From: an uncultured Prevotellaceae bacterium
GTDB lineage: Bacteria; Bacteroidota; Bacteroidia; Bacteroidales; Bacteroidaceae
NCBI GenBank assembly: GCA_902767045.1
Contig: CACXFT010000104.1
Location: forward strand, 71,481-111,024
DNA: 39,544 nt
Reading direction: 5' to 3'
Position numbers and translations under genes: made by a program. The notes under the pieces are model-generated. The model saw nothing but the letters and a program-made list of their open reading frames with translations, did not search any database and was not told where the DNA came from. Positions 32,892 to 39,544 of the stretch are shown here, in pieces. Positions within the stretch are counted from its first letter, which is position 1. Each line of letters begins with the position of its first letter.

Positions 32892-35489
32892 ATGAAAACC
32901 GCTTCAACACCGAAGGTCTGGCTTTTGCTTGCCACGGCCTTTTTCTTTGCATCCCATGCACGGGCGCAACAGACTCAATGGGGAAAAACAGAATATAAGG
33001 GACAGCCGTGGGTGGAGAACGTTTCGCAACCCAACGAAGTCACACACGGGCTGGCCAACCGCCACCTCTCGCTCTGGGCCAGCCACGGCCGCTACTTCGA
33101 CCAGCAGAAAGGCCGGTGGAAGTGGCAGCGCCCCAACCTGTTCGGCACCACCGAAGACCTGTTCACCCCCACCATTGTGGTGCCCTACCTGATTCCCATG
33201 CTCGAAAATGCAGGTGCCAACGTGTTCACTCCACGCGAACGCGACTGGCAAACCGAAGAGGTAGTGGTTGACAACGACGACCGCGCTGCTGTCTCTTACA
33301 GTGAAACCCAAGGCCGCTATCCCTGGGTGAACACCGGGATGCGCGGGTTTGCTATGCCCCGCGGTGTGCTCACCGACGGGCAGAACCCCTTTGCCATGGG
33401 CACGGCACGCATGCTGCTCACCACTTCCAAGCGCAAGCACCTGGCCATGGCCTCCTATCAGCCACACATCAAAGAAAAAGGGCGCTATGCCGTGTATGTG
33501 AGCTACCAAACCGTTGAGGGCAGCATTCCCGATGCACACTACACCGTTTACCACCAGGGGCAGGCCACTCACTTTCGTGTGAACCAGCAGATGGGCAGCG
33601 GCACATGGGTATACCTTGGCACCTTCAACTTCGATGCCGGCTTTAACGAACAGAACCGTGTGGTGGTGAGCAACGAGAGCCGCCACGACGGGTTCGTAAC
33701 CACCGATGCCGTGCGCTTTGGCGGCGGCATGGGCAATATAGAACGGGGGGGCGAAGTGAGCCAGCTGCCCCGAACCCTCGAGGGGGCTCGCTACTATGCG
33801 CAATGGGCCGGTGCCCCCTACAGCGTTTACAGCTCGAAGCAGGGAACCGACGACTATAAAGACGACATCAACGTGCGCTCGTTCATGACAAACTGGCTGG
33901 CGGGCGGCTCGGTGTTCGTTCCAACCCTGCAGGGCAAGAAGGTGCCCATAGAACTCTCGCTGGCCGTGCACAGCGATGCCGGCTTCGACCGCCAGGGTAC
34001 AAACTTGGTGGGGTCGCTCGCCATCTGCACCACCGACTTCCACGACGGGCGGCTCAACTCGGGAGCATCCAGGCAGATGTCGGCACGCTTTGCAGATGCT
34101 TTGCTCAATGGTGTAACACAAGACCTCACAGCCACTTACGGCAAATGGGCTCGACGCTATTTGTGGGACCGCAACTATTCCGAAACGCGATGCCCCGAAA
34201 TGCCGTCGGCTATTCTTGAAACACTCTCTCACCAGAACTTCCCCGACATGATACTTGCCCAAGACCCCAACTTCCGGTTCACCCTGGCACGCTCTGTCTA
34301 TAAAACCATGCTGCGCTTTGTGGCTTCGGCCCATGGCACCAAGGCGGTGGTGCAACCCCTGGCCCCGGTGCAGCTGCGTGTGGAGCTAAACGCCAAGGGC
34401 AAGGCAAAGCTCACCTGGCGCGGCACGGCCGATGCCCTGGAGCCTTCGGCATCGCCAACGGCCTACATTGTGTATGTGGCACGCGCCAACGGCGACTTCG
34501 ACAACGGCACACTGGTATCGAAAAACCAGTTCTCGCTCAAACTGGAGAAAGGAGTGCCCTACCACTTCCGCGTGGCGGCGGTGAACAATGGGGGGCGGAG
34601 CTTCCCTTCTGAAACGGTGTCGGCGGTATTCCAGAACCGCCATGCACCAACCGTGGTGGTGGTGAACGGCTTCCAGCGCCTTTCGGCTCCGGCCGTGCGC
34701 AACACACCACTCGAACAGGGTTTCGACTTTGACCAAGACCCTGGGGTGAGCGACGGGCTCACGGCTGGATGGGCAGGAAGGCAAACCTGCTTCGACACAA
34801 GCAAGATGGGCGTGGAGGGCGAAGGCGGACTGGGCTTCGGGGGCAACGAGCTGGCCGGACAGTTTGTGATGGGCAACAACTTCGACAACATACAAGCGCA
34901 TGCCGATGCCATTGCCAGTGCGGGCAAATACAACGTGGTGAGTTGTTCGAAGGATGTGGTTGAAAAGGGGCGTATCAACCTCGCCGATTACCACTGCGTA
35001 GACCTTATTCTGGGACTCGAGAAATTCGACATTCACCACCTGCGCCCCTATAAAACTTTCTCGCCTGCCATGCAGCAACAGTTGCGGGCCTATGCTGCCG
35101 GCGGCGGCTCTCTGCTGGTGAGCGGCTCCTACATTGGCAGCGACATGGTGCAGCCTTCAGAGCAGCAGTTTCTTGGCAGCGTGCTGAAGGTGAGGTTCGG
35201 GGGCAGCGAACGGCTGCTGCCGGCCGAAACCGTGAGCGGCATGGGCATGCAGTGTGCCATCTGGCGAACGCTCAACCAGCATCACTATGCCTGCACCGCC
35301 CCCGAGGTGCTGCAGCCCGTTTCATCGGCCTTCTGCGCCATGCAGTATGCCGATGCACAGAGTGCTGCCGTGGCCTACAACGGGGCCGACTATAAAGCCT
35401 TCACCATGGGGTTCCCCTTAGAGTGCATTAAAAACGGCAGCCAGCGCAACGCAGTGATGAGGGGGGCACTGGGGTTTTTGCTCAAGTAG
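32892..35489 (+). CDS. Exported zinc amidase (Amidase_3-type) with nested golvesin-like domain, Fn3 and C-terminal domain
   Basis: 865 residues from the ATG at 32892, chosen because it yields a signal peptide (KVWLLLATAFFFASHARA). The catalytic fold of N-acetylmuramoyl-L-alanine amidases is recognisable but split. H65 (ASHGRYF), E88 (GTTEDLF) and ENAGANVFTPRERD form the first part; H360 (AVHSDAG) and E443 (AILETLSHQNF) form the second. Between them (about 120-345) lies a beta-rich segment containing YAVYVSYQT and VTTDAVRFGGG that matches golvesin C-terminal-like domains, often annotated xanthan lyase. A fibronectin III-like domain (about 500-605) and a Rossmann-like C-terminal domain with GGGSLLVSGSYIGSDM follow. 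It probably acts on peptidoglycan in the periplasm or outside the cell. Confidence 0.75.
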   Translation: MKTASTPKVWLLLATAFFFASHARAQQTQWGKTEYKGQPWVENVSQPNEVTHGLANRHLSLWASHGRYFDQQKGRWKWQRPNLFGTTEDLFTPTIVVPYLIPMLENAGANVFTPRERDWQTEEVVVDNDDRAAVSYSETQGRYPWVNTGMRGFAMPRGVLTDGQNPFAMGTARMLLTTSKRKHLAMASYQPHIKEKGRYAVYVSYQTVEGSIPDAHYTVYHQGQATHFRVNQQMGSGTWVYLGTFNFDAGFNEQNRVVVSNESRHDGFVTTDAVRFGGGMGNIERGGEVSQLPRTLEGARYYAQWAGAPYSVYSSKQGTDDYKDDINVRSFMTNWLAGGSVFVPTLQGKKVPIELSLAVHSDAGFDRQGTNLVGSLAICTTDFHDGRLNSGASRQMSARFADALLNGVTQDLTATYGKWARRYLWDRNYSETRCPEMPSAILETLSHQNFPDMILAQDPNFRFTLARSVYKTMLRFVASAHGTKAVVQPLAPVQLRVELNAKGKAKLTWRGTADALEPSASPTAYIVYVARANGDFDNGTLVSKNQFSLKLEKGVPYHFRVAAVNNGGRSFPSETVSAVFQNRHAPTVVVVNGFQRLSAPAVRNTPLEQGFDFDQDPGVSDGLTAGWAGRQTCFDTSKMGVEGEGGLGFGGNELAGQFVMGNNFDNIQAHADAIASAGKYNVVSCSKDVVEKGRINLADYHCVDLILGLEKFDIHHLRPYKTFSPAMQQQLRAYAAGGGSLLVSGSYIGSDMVQPSEQQFLGSVLKVRFGGSERLLPAETVSGMGMQCAIWRTLNQHHYACTAPEVLQPVSSAFCAMQYADAQSAAVAYNGADYKAFTMGFPLECIKNGSQRNAVMRGALGFLLK

Positions 35490-35493
35490 AAAG

Positions 35494-35550
35494 CTATAGA
35501 AACTATAGAAACTATAGAAGCTATAGAAACTATAAACTATAAACTATATA
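35494..35550 (+). repeat. CTATAGAAA / CTATAAA tandem array before the 101-residue gene
   Basis: CTATAG or CTATAA begins at 35494, 35503, 35512, 35521, 35530, 35537 and 35544: four 9-bp steps then two 7-bp steps, ending CTATATAAACGGCTATG with the ATG at 35558. It fills the whole gap after the amidase stop. Confidence 0.9.
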
Positions 35551-35557
35551 AACGGCT

Positions 35558-35863
35558 ATGTATAAAATTCAAGCGAACGCTTCGGGCACACGAAGCATAG
35601 AGGTGAGCGAAGAGCACCTTGAAACACTCGAGCACTATGCACTGCTCAAAGACCTGGTAGACAGCAACGGATTCATAGACGAAGCCGTGCTCGACAAACT
35701 GAAACTAAACGTGCGCTCGCTGCTCGAATCGGAACAGGGCAACAACAAGGCTCTGCTCGACCTTTGTCTCGATGTGGTGTATAACAACAACATGAAGGCG
35801 TTCGGACTTCACCAACTGGTTTTGCTCTACATAGAATGGAAGGAGAAAAAAGACTGCAACTGA
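35558..35863 (+). CDS. Small acidic protein, function unknown
   Basis: 101 residues with no signal peptide or membrane segment. I do not recognise the family. It is predicted helical, with an acidic centre (EVSEEHLETLEHYALLKDL) and a C-terminal helix ending IEWKEKKDCN. Its reading frame overlaps the start of ygiQ by 28 bp, which suggests coupled translation and a real gene. Its start codon is preceded by the CTATAAA array rather than an ordinary promoter. Confidence 0.65.
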   Translation: MYKIQANASGTRSIEVSEEHLETLEHYALLKDLVDSNGFIDEAVLDKLKLNVRSLLESEQGNNKALLDLCLDVVYNNNMKAFGLHQLVLLYIEWKEKKDCN

Positions 35864-37689
35864 CCGACTTTCTGCCCACCACCAAAAAGGAGTGTGAACT
35901 TCGCGGATGGGACGAGCTCGACATCATTCTCTTTTCGGGCGATGCCTATGTAGACCACCCCTCGTTTGGCGCGGCCGTGATCGGGCGCACACTCGAAGCG
36001 GCGGGCTACCGCGTGGCCATTGTGCCCCAACCCGACTGGCACGGCGACTTCCGCGACTTCAGCAAGCTGGGGCGCCCGCGCCTGTTCTTTGGCATTGCAC
36101 CGGGATGCATGGATTCGATGGTGAACAAATATACCGCTGCACGCCGACTGCGCAGCGAGGATGCCTACAGTCCGAACGGACGGCACGACTGCCGGCCGGA
36201 ATATCCCACCATCGTTTACACCCAAATTCTCAAACGGCTCTTCCCTGATGTGCCGGTGGTGCTGGGGGGCATAGAGGCCAGCATGAGAAGGCTCACACAC
36301 TACGACTACTGGCAAGACTCGCTGCGCCGCTGCATACTGTGCGACAGCGGGGCCGACATACTCATCTACGGCATGGGCGAGAAACCCATCGCGCGCATCG
36401 CTGAAGAGCTGGAAAAGGGCCGCCACATCGCCACCATCAAAGAGATTCCGCAAACGGTGTATCTGGCCAGGAAACAAGACATCATGGGCGGCATCACGGC
36501 AGACGACATCGTGCTGCACAGTCATGCCGAATGCCTGCGCGACAAACGCAAGCAAGCCGACAACTTCCGCCACATCGAAGAAGAGTCGAACAAAATGCAC
36601 GCCCAGCGCCTGCTGCAAGAGGTTGACGGCCGCTATGCCGTGGTGAACCCGCCCTACCCGCCCATGACCACCCAAGAGCTTGATGCCACGTTCGACCTGC
36701 CCTACACACGCCTGCCACACCCCAAATATAAAGGCAAGCGCATTCCGGCCTTCGACATGATCAAGTTTTCGGTGAACATTCACCGCGGATGCTTCGGCGG
36801 ATGTGCCTTCTGCACCATCTCGGCCCATCAGGGGAAGTTCATCACCTGCCGGTCGAAAGAAAACATTCTACGCGAGGTGAAGAAAGTGATTGCCATGCCC
36901 GACTTCAAAGGCTACCTCTCAGACCTGGGCGGCCCCTCGGCCAACATGTATGGCATGCACGGCAACAACCCCAAGGCTTGCGAAAGGTGTAAGCGACCGT
37001 CGTGTGTGCACCCTAAAATCTGTGCAAACCTGAACACCGACCACTCCGGTCTGCTCGACATCTACCATGCCGTTGATGCGCTGCCGGGCATCAAGAAGAG
37101 CTTCATTGGCAGCGGTGTGCGCTACGACCTGCTGCTGCACCACTCCGCCGATGAAAAAACAAACCAGGCGGCACGACAATACACCCGCGAACTGATTTGC
37201 CACCATGTGAGCGGCCGGTTGAAGGTGGCTCCCGAACACACCAGCGACCATGTGCTCCAGTTCATGCGCAAACCCTCGTTCCGCCTGTTTGAAGAGTTCA
37301 AGCGCATCTTCGACCGCATCAACCGCGAAGAGAACCTGCACCAGCAAATCATTCCCTATTTTATATCATCCCACCCCGCATGCAGGGAAGAAGACATGGC
37401 AGAGCTGGCAGTACTCACCAAGCAGATGGACTTCCACCTGGAGCAGGTGCAAGACTTCACCCCCACGCCCATGACGGTGGCTACCGAGGCGTGGTATACG
37501 GGCTACGACCCCTATACGCTGCAACCCATCTTCTCGGCAAAGACACCGCGAGAGAAACAGGCACAGCGCCAGTTCTTCTTTTGGTATAAACCCGAAGAGC
37601 GCCAGGCCATTGAACGCGAACTCAGGCGTATCGGCAGGCCCGACCTGATACAACGGCTCTATGGAGCGAATCGGCGCTTCGCTAAATGA
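35836..37689 (+). CDS. YgiQ-family radical SAM protein
   Basis: 617 residues. The N-terminal region (FLPTTKKECELRGWDELD, then GDAYVDHPSFG) is characteristic of YgiQ. The radical SAM cluster motif CxxxCxxC is C319, C323 and C326 (GCFGGCAFC) and is followed by a conserved GPSANMYGM segment and extra cysteines (CERCKRPSCVHPKIC) that could hold a second cluster. The C-terminus has the family end region TPTPMTVATEAWYTG. The reaction catalysed by the family is not established as far as I know. The last three codons (Phe-Ala-Lys) and stop come from the GCTTCGCTAAATGA repeat. Confidence 0.93.
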   Translation: MEGEKRLQLTDFLPTTKKECELRGWDELDIILFSGDAYVDHPSFGAAVIGRTLEAAGYRVAIVPQPDWHGDFRDFSKLGRPRLFFGIAPGCMDSMVNKYTAARRLRSEDAYSPNGRHDCRPEYPTIVYTQILKRLFPDVPVVLGGIEASMRRLTHYDYWQDSLRRCILCDSGADILIYGMGEKPIARIAEELEKGRHIATIKEIPQTVYLARKQDIMGGITADDIVLHSHAECLRDKRKQADNFRHIEEESNKMHAQRLLQEVDGRYAVVNPPYPPMTTQELDATFDLPYTRLPHPKYKGKRIPAFDMIKFSVNIHRGCFGGCAFCTISAHQGKFITCRSKENILREVKKVIAMPDFKGYLSDLGGPSANMYGMHGNNPKACERCKRPSCVHPKICANLNTDHSGLLDIYHAVDALPGIKKSFIGSGVRYDLLLHHSADEKTNQAARQYTRELICHHVSGRLKVAPEHTSDHVLQFMRKPSFRLFEEFKRIFDRINREENLHQQIIPYFISSHPACREEDMAELAVLTKQMDFHLEQVQDFTPTPMTVATEAWYTGYDPYTLQPIFSAKTPREKQAQRQFFFWYKPEERQAIERELRRIGRPDLIQRLYGANRRFAK

Positions 37690-37731
37690 GGCACTGCGCT
37701 GCGCTAAATGATAAATGATAAATGATAAATG
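37676..37731 (+). repeat. GCTAAATGA / ATAAATG heptamer block after ygiQ
   Basis: GCTTCGCTAAATGA carries the ygiQ stop. It is followed by GCGCTAAATG and three exact ATAAATG units (37711-37717, 37718-37724, 37725-37731). Same family as 1493-1593 and 39402-39458. Confidence 0.85.
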
Positions 37732-37743
37732 TGGGTATGGAGA

Positions 37744-37820
37744 AAGCCTCAAGCGCGTGGCTACACGAACCACCCCTTACCCCTCCTTTATGAAAGGAGG
37801 GGACTACGAGCTGGAGGCTT
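37744..37820. repeat. REP-like composite palindrome
   Basis: A perfect 10-bp stem (CCCCTCCTTT at 37780-37789, 3-base loop, AAAGGAGGGG at 37793-37802) sits inside outer arms AAGCCTC (37744-37750) and GAGGCTT (37814-37820). Its 5' side ACCCCTTACCCCTCC parallels ACCCCTAACCCCTCC at 1521-1535. Bases 37821-37878 hold further degenerate CACTATTCAC-like repeats and no gene. Confidence 0.75.
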
Positions 37821-37878
37821 GCGCGTGCAATCAATCACTATTCACTAATCAAGGCTAATCAAAACTATTCACCAATCA

Positions 37879-37920
37879 CTATAAACTATAAACTATAAAC
37901 TATAAACAATAAACTATATA
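37879..37920 (+). repeat. CTATAAA heptamer array before the tagaturonate reductase gene
   Basis: Heptamer starts at 37879, 37886, 37893, 37900, 37907 and 37914 in exact 7-bp register (the fifth reads CAATAAA), ending CTATATAAG directly before the ATG at 37923. No TAnnTTTG promoter box was found in the rest of the gap. Confidence 0.9.
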
Positions 37921-37922
37921 AG

Positions 37923-39401
37923 ATGGAACTATTGAAAGCTTTAAACAAAAGAACGGCACCCAAGAGTGTGATGCCCGAAAAGATTATTCAGTTTGGAGAG
38001 GGCAACTTTTTGCGGGCCTTCGTAGACTGGATTGTGTGGAACATGAACCAGAGAACCAACTTCAACGGATCGGTGGTGGTGGTGCAGCCTATTGAACGGG
38101 GCATGGCCGACTGGCTGAACGGACAAGACTGCCTCTACCATGTGAACCTGCAGGGGCGGCAGCAGGGACAGCCGGTGAACACGCTCGAACGCATAGACGT
38201 GATTAGCCGCGCCTTGAATCCCTACACCCAAAACGATGCTTTCATGGCACTGGCCGAACAGCCGGAAATGAGGTTCGTGATCTCTAACACCACCGAGGCG
38301 GGCATCGCCTTCGACCCGGCCTGCAAACTCACCGACGCTCCTGCCACGAGCTATCCGGGCAAGCTGGTGCAGCTGCTCTACCGTCGGTTCAAAACCTTCC
38401 GGGGCGACCCAACGAAGGGACTCATCATCATGCCCTGCGAGCTGATATTCCTGAACGGGCACCGTCTGAAGGAGTGCATCTATCAATATATCGACCTGTG
38501 GCAGGCCGACCTGGGTGATGACTACGCTCCCTTCCGCGAGTGGTTCACACGCCACTGCTATGTGTGCGCAACGTTGGTAGACCGCATTGTGCCGGGATTC
38601 CCCCGCAACCAGATTGCTCAGATTCAGCAGCAGATTGGCTATCGCGACAACCTGGTTGTGCAGGCCGAGGTGTTCCACCTGTGGGTGATAGAACGGCCGG
38701 AGAACATGACGTGCGAAGAGCTGCAGCGCGAGTTCCCTGCCAACCGCGCCGGACTGCATGTGCTCATTGCCGAAAGCGAGAAACCCTATCACGAGCGCAA
38801 GGTTACATTGCTCAACGGGCCCCACACGGTGCTCTCGCCAGTGGCCTTCCTAAGCGGCGTGAACATCGTGCGCGATGCCTGCAACCATCCCGTGCTGAGT
38901 CGATACATACACAAGGTGCAGTTCGACGAACTGATGCAAACGCTCAACCTGCCGATGGACGAGCTGGAGAAGTTTGCCACCGATGTGCTGGAGCGCTTCA
39001 ACAACCCCTATGTAGACCACCAGGTGACGAGCATCATGCTCAACTCGTTCCCCAAGTTCCAGGCGCGCGACCTGCCCGGCATTAAAACCTTCCTCGAGCG
39101 CAAGGGCCGGTTGCCCGAAGGCCTGGTGTTCGGCCTGGCTGCCATCATCACCTATTACAAGGGTGGCAAGCGCGACGACGGCACCGAGATCATCCCCAAC
39201 GACGATGCACGCATCACCGAGCTGCTCGCCCGGCTGTGGGCCACGGCCGACACGCAGCAGGTTACAGACGGGGTGCTCTCGGCCGAGTTCATCTGGGGCG
39301 AAGACCTGCACGCCATTCCCGGTCTGGCAGAAATGCTCAAGCTGCACCTCGACTTGATTCAGGAAATGGGCATGCTCAAGGCTGTGGAGAGCATTCTTTA
39401 G
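37923..39401 (+). CDS. uxaB: Tagaturonate reductase (altronate oxidoreductase), UxaB-type
   Basis: NAD-dependent mannitol-dehydrogenase-family enzyme converting D-tagaturonate to D-altronate in galacturonate (pectin) breakdown. 492 residues. The dinucleotide-binding start IIQFGEGNFLRAFVDWIV (about 21-38) is typical of UxaB. ISNTTEAGI (about 120-128), VDRIVPGFP and the catalytic-region EVFHLWVIE and KVTLLNGPHT segments also match. UxuB-type mannonate enzymes are related, but the GEGNFLRAF opening favours UxaB. No other uronate genes are in the window. The only upstream signal is the heptamer array, which ends 2 bases before the start. Confidence 0.9.
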   Translation: MELLKALNKRTAPKSVMPEKIIQFGEGNFLRAFVDWIVWNMNQRTNFNGSVVVVQPIERGMADWLNGQDCLYHVNLQGRQQGQPVNTLERIDVISRALNPYTQNDAFMALAEQPEMRFVISNTTEAGIAFDPACKLTDAPATSYPGKLVQLLYRRFKTFRGDPTKGLIIMPCELIFLNGHRLKECIYQYIDLWQADLGDDYAPFREWFTRHCYVCATLVDRIVPGFPRNQIAQIQQQIGYRDNLVVQAEVFHLWVIERPENMTCEELQREFPANRAGLHVLIAESEKPYHERKVTLLNGPHTVLSPVAFLSGVNIVRDACNHPVLSRYIHKVQFDELMQTLNLPMDELEKFATDVLERFNNPYVDHQVTSIMLNSFPKFQARDLPGIKTFLERKGRLPEGLVFGLAAIITYYKGGKRDDGTEIIPNDDARITELLARLWATADTQQVTDGVLSAEFIWGEDLHAIPGLAEMLKLHLDLIQEMGMLKAVESIL

Positions 39402-39458
39402 GCGTTGCGCTGTGCTTCGCTAAATGATAAATGAGGCGCTACGCTAAATGATAAATGA
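39402..39458 (+). repeat. CGCTAAATGATAAATGA repeat after uxaB
   Basis: Two copies of the same 17-base sequence (39418-39434 and 39442-39458) separated by GGCGCTA, directly after the uxaB stop. Related to the blocks at 1493-1593 and 37676-37731. Confidence 0.85.
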
Positions 39459-39526
39459 TTCAACTTTCGCAAGTGAATATTCTCTACATGGTTATGATGA
39501 TGCCATAGGCATCAGATAGGGGTAGC

Positions 39527-39544
39527 CAGCCATTCTTATGGCTG
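39527..39544. other. Perfect 7-bp hairpin at the right edge
   Basis: CAGCCAT, TCTT loop, ATGGCTG ends at the last base of the window, so its extent to the right is unknown. It could be a terminator stem or part of a larger repeat. Bases 39459-39526 contain no recognisable gene. Confidence 0.5.

Noticed and set aside
32904..34355. A 483-codon open frame on the minus strand opposite the amidase gene
   Set aside because: Shadow of a GC-rich coding region; the plus-strand protein has a signal peptide and recognisable domains.
1..39544. tRNA, rRNA or tmRNA genes
   Set aside because: Looked for CCA-ended cloverleafs, rRNA conserved blocks and the ssrA tag region by eye; none found in the gaps between genes.

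Overview
The window comes from a Bacteroidota chromosome, most probably a Prevotella-like member of the Prevotellaceae. Evidence: at least ten start regions carry the Bacteroidota -7 promoter box (TAnnTTTG), the best ones with TTTG 18-20 bp upstream. Shine-Dalgarno sequences are generally absent. The gene set is typical of the phylum: DUF4494, DMP19-like, DUF4105, a long SecA, PPi-dependent phosphofructokinase, an amidase with a golvesin-like domain, and a MetH without its reactivation domain. Short AT-rich heptamer arrays in the intergenic regions also fit. I see no tRNA, rRNA, CRISPR array, prophage or complete insertion sequence.

Layout. (1) 1-7012, minus strand: a tightly packed housekeeping operon read right to left: DUF4494, PLP-homeostasis protein YggS, DMP19-like protein, smpB, metH, a HAD phosphatase, map and the 5' part of tsaD. 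Several junctions are ATGA overlaps. (2) 7225-12821, minus strand: envelope biogenesis genes: an outer-membrane barrel, LptC, a CorC/HlyC-type membrane protein, then a PpiD/SurA-type periplasmic isomerase from its own promoter, closed by a terminator. (3) 12912-15562, plus strand: a two-gene exported module, a membrane-anchored DUF4105 protein followed by an alkaline-phosphatase-fold protein that has lost almost all catalytic residues. (4) 15608-23843, plus strand: an array of five 22-bp dyad repeats, a textbook promoter, then secA, an orphan ABC ATPase, uvrA and a family 2 glycosyltransferase. (5) 23820-29000: a convergent YycJ-like metallo-hydrolase, then a lipoprotein with an RNA methyltransferase, then pgk with an AspT/YidE-type transporter ending in a strong terminator. 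(6) 29139-31821: repeats, GH25 lysozyme and pfp on the minus strand. (7) 31894-39401, plus strand: a 90-residue unknown, an acyltransferase, a large exported amidase, a 101-residue unknown, a YgiQ radical SAM protein and a tagaturonate reductase.

How the genes fit together. Most of the window serves growth functions: translation quality control and protein N-terminus processing, methionine synthesis, LPS and outer-membrane assembly, protein export, DNA repair and glycolysis (PPi-PFK and PGK).

The most unusual items are the DUF4105/pseudophosphatase pair; the 22-bp dyad array in front of secA; a 52-residue segment in SecA nucleotide-binding domain 2 that E. coli SecA lacks; the short MetH; a golvesin-like domain nested inside an amidase catalytic domain; and a family of heptamer repeats that supplies stop codons to some genes and the start codon to map. 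Comparisons with family members are from memory, since no search was possible.
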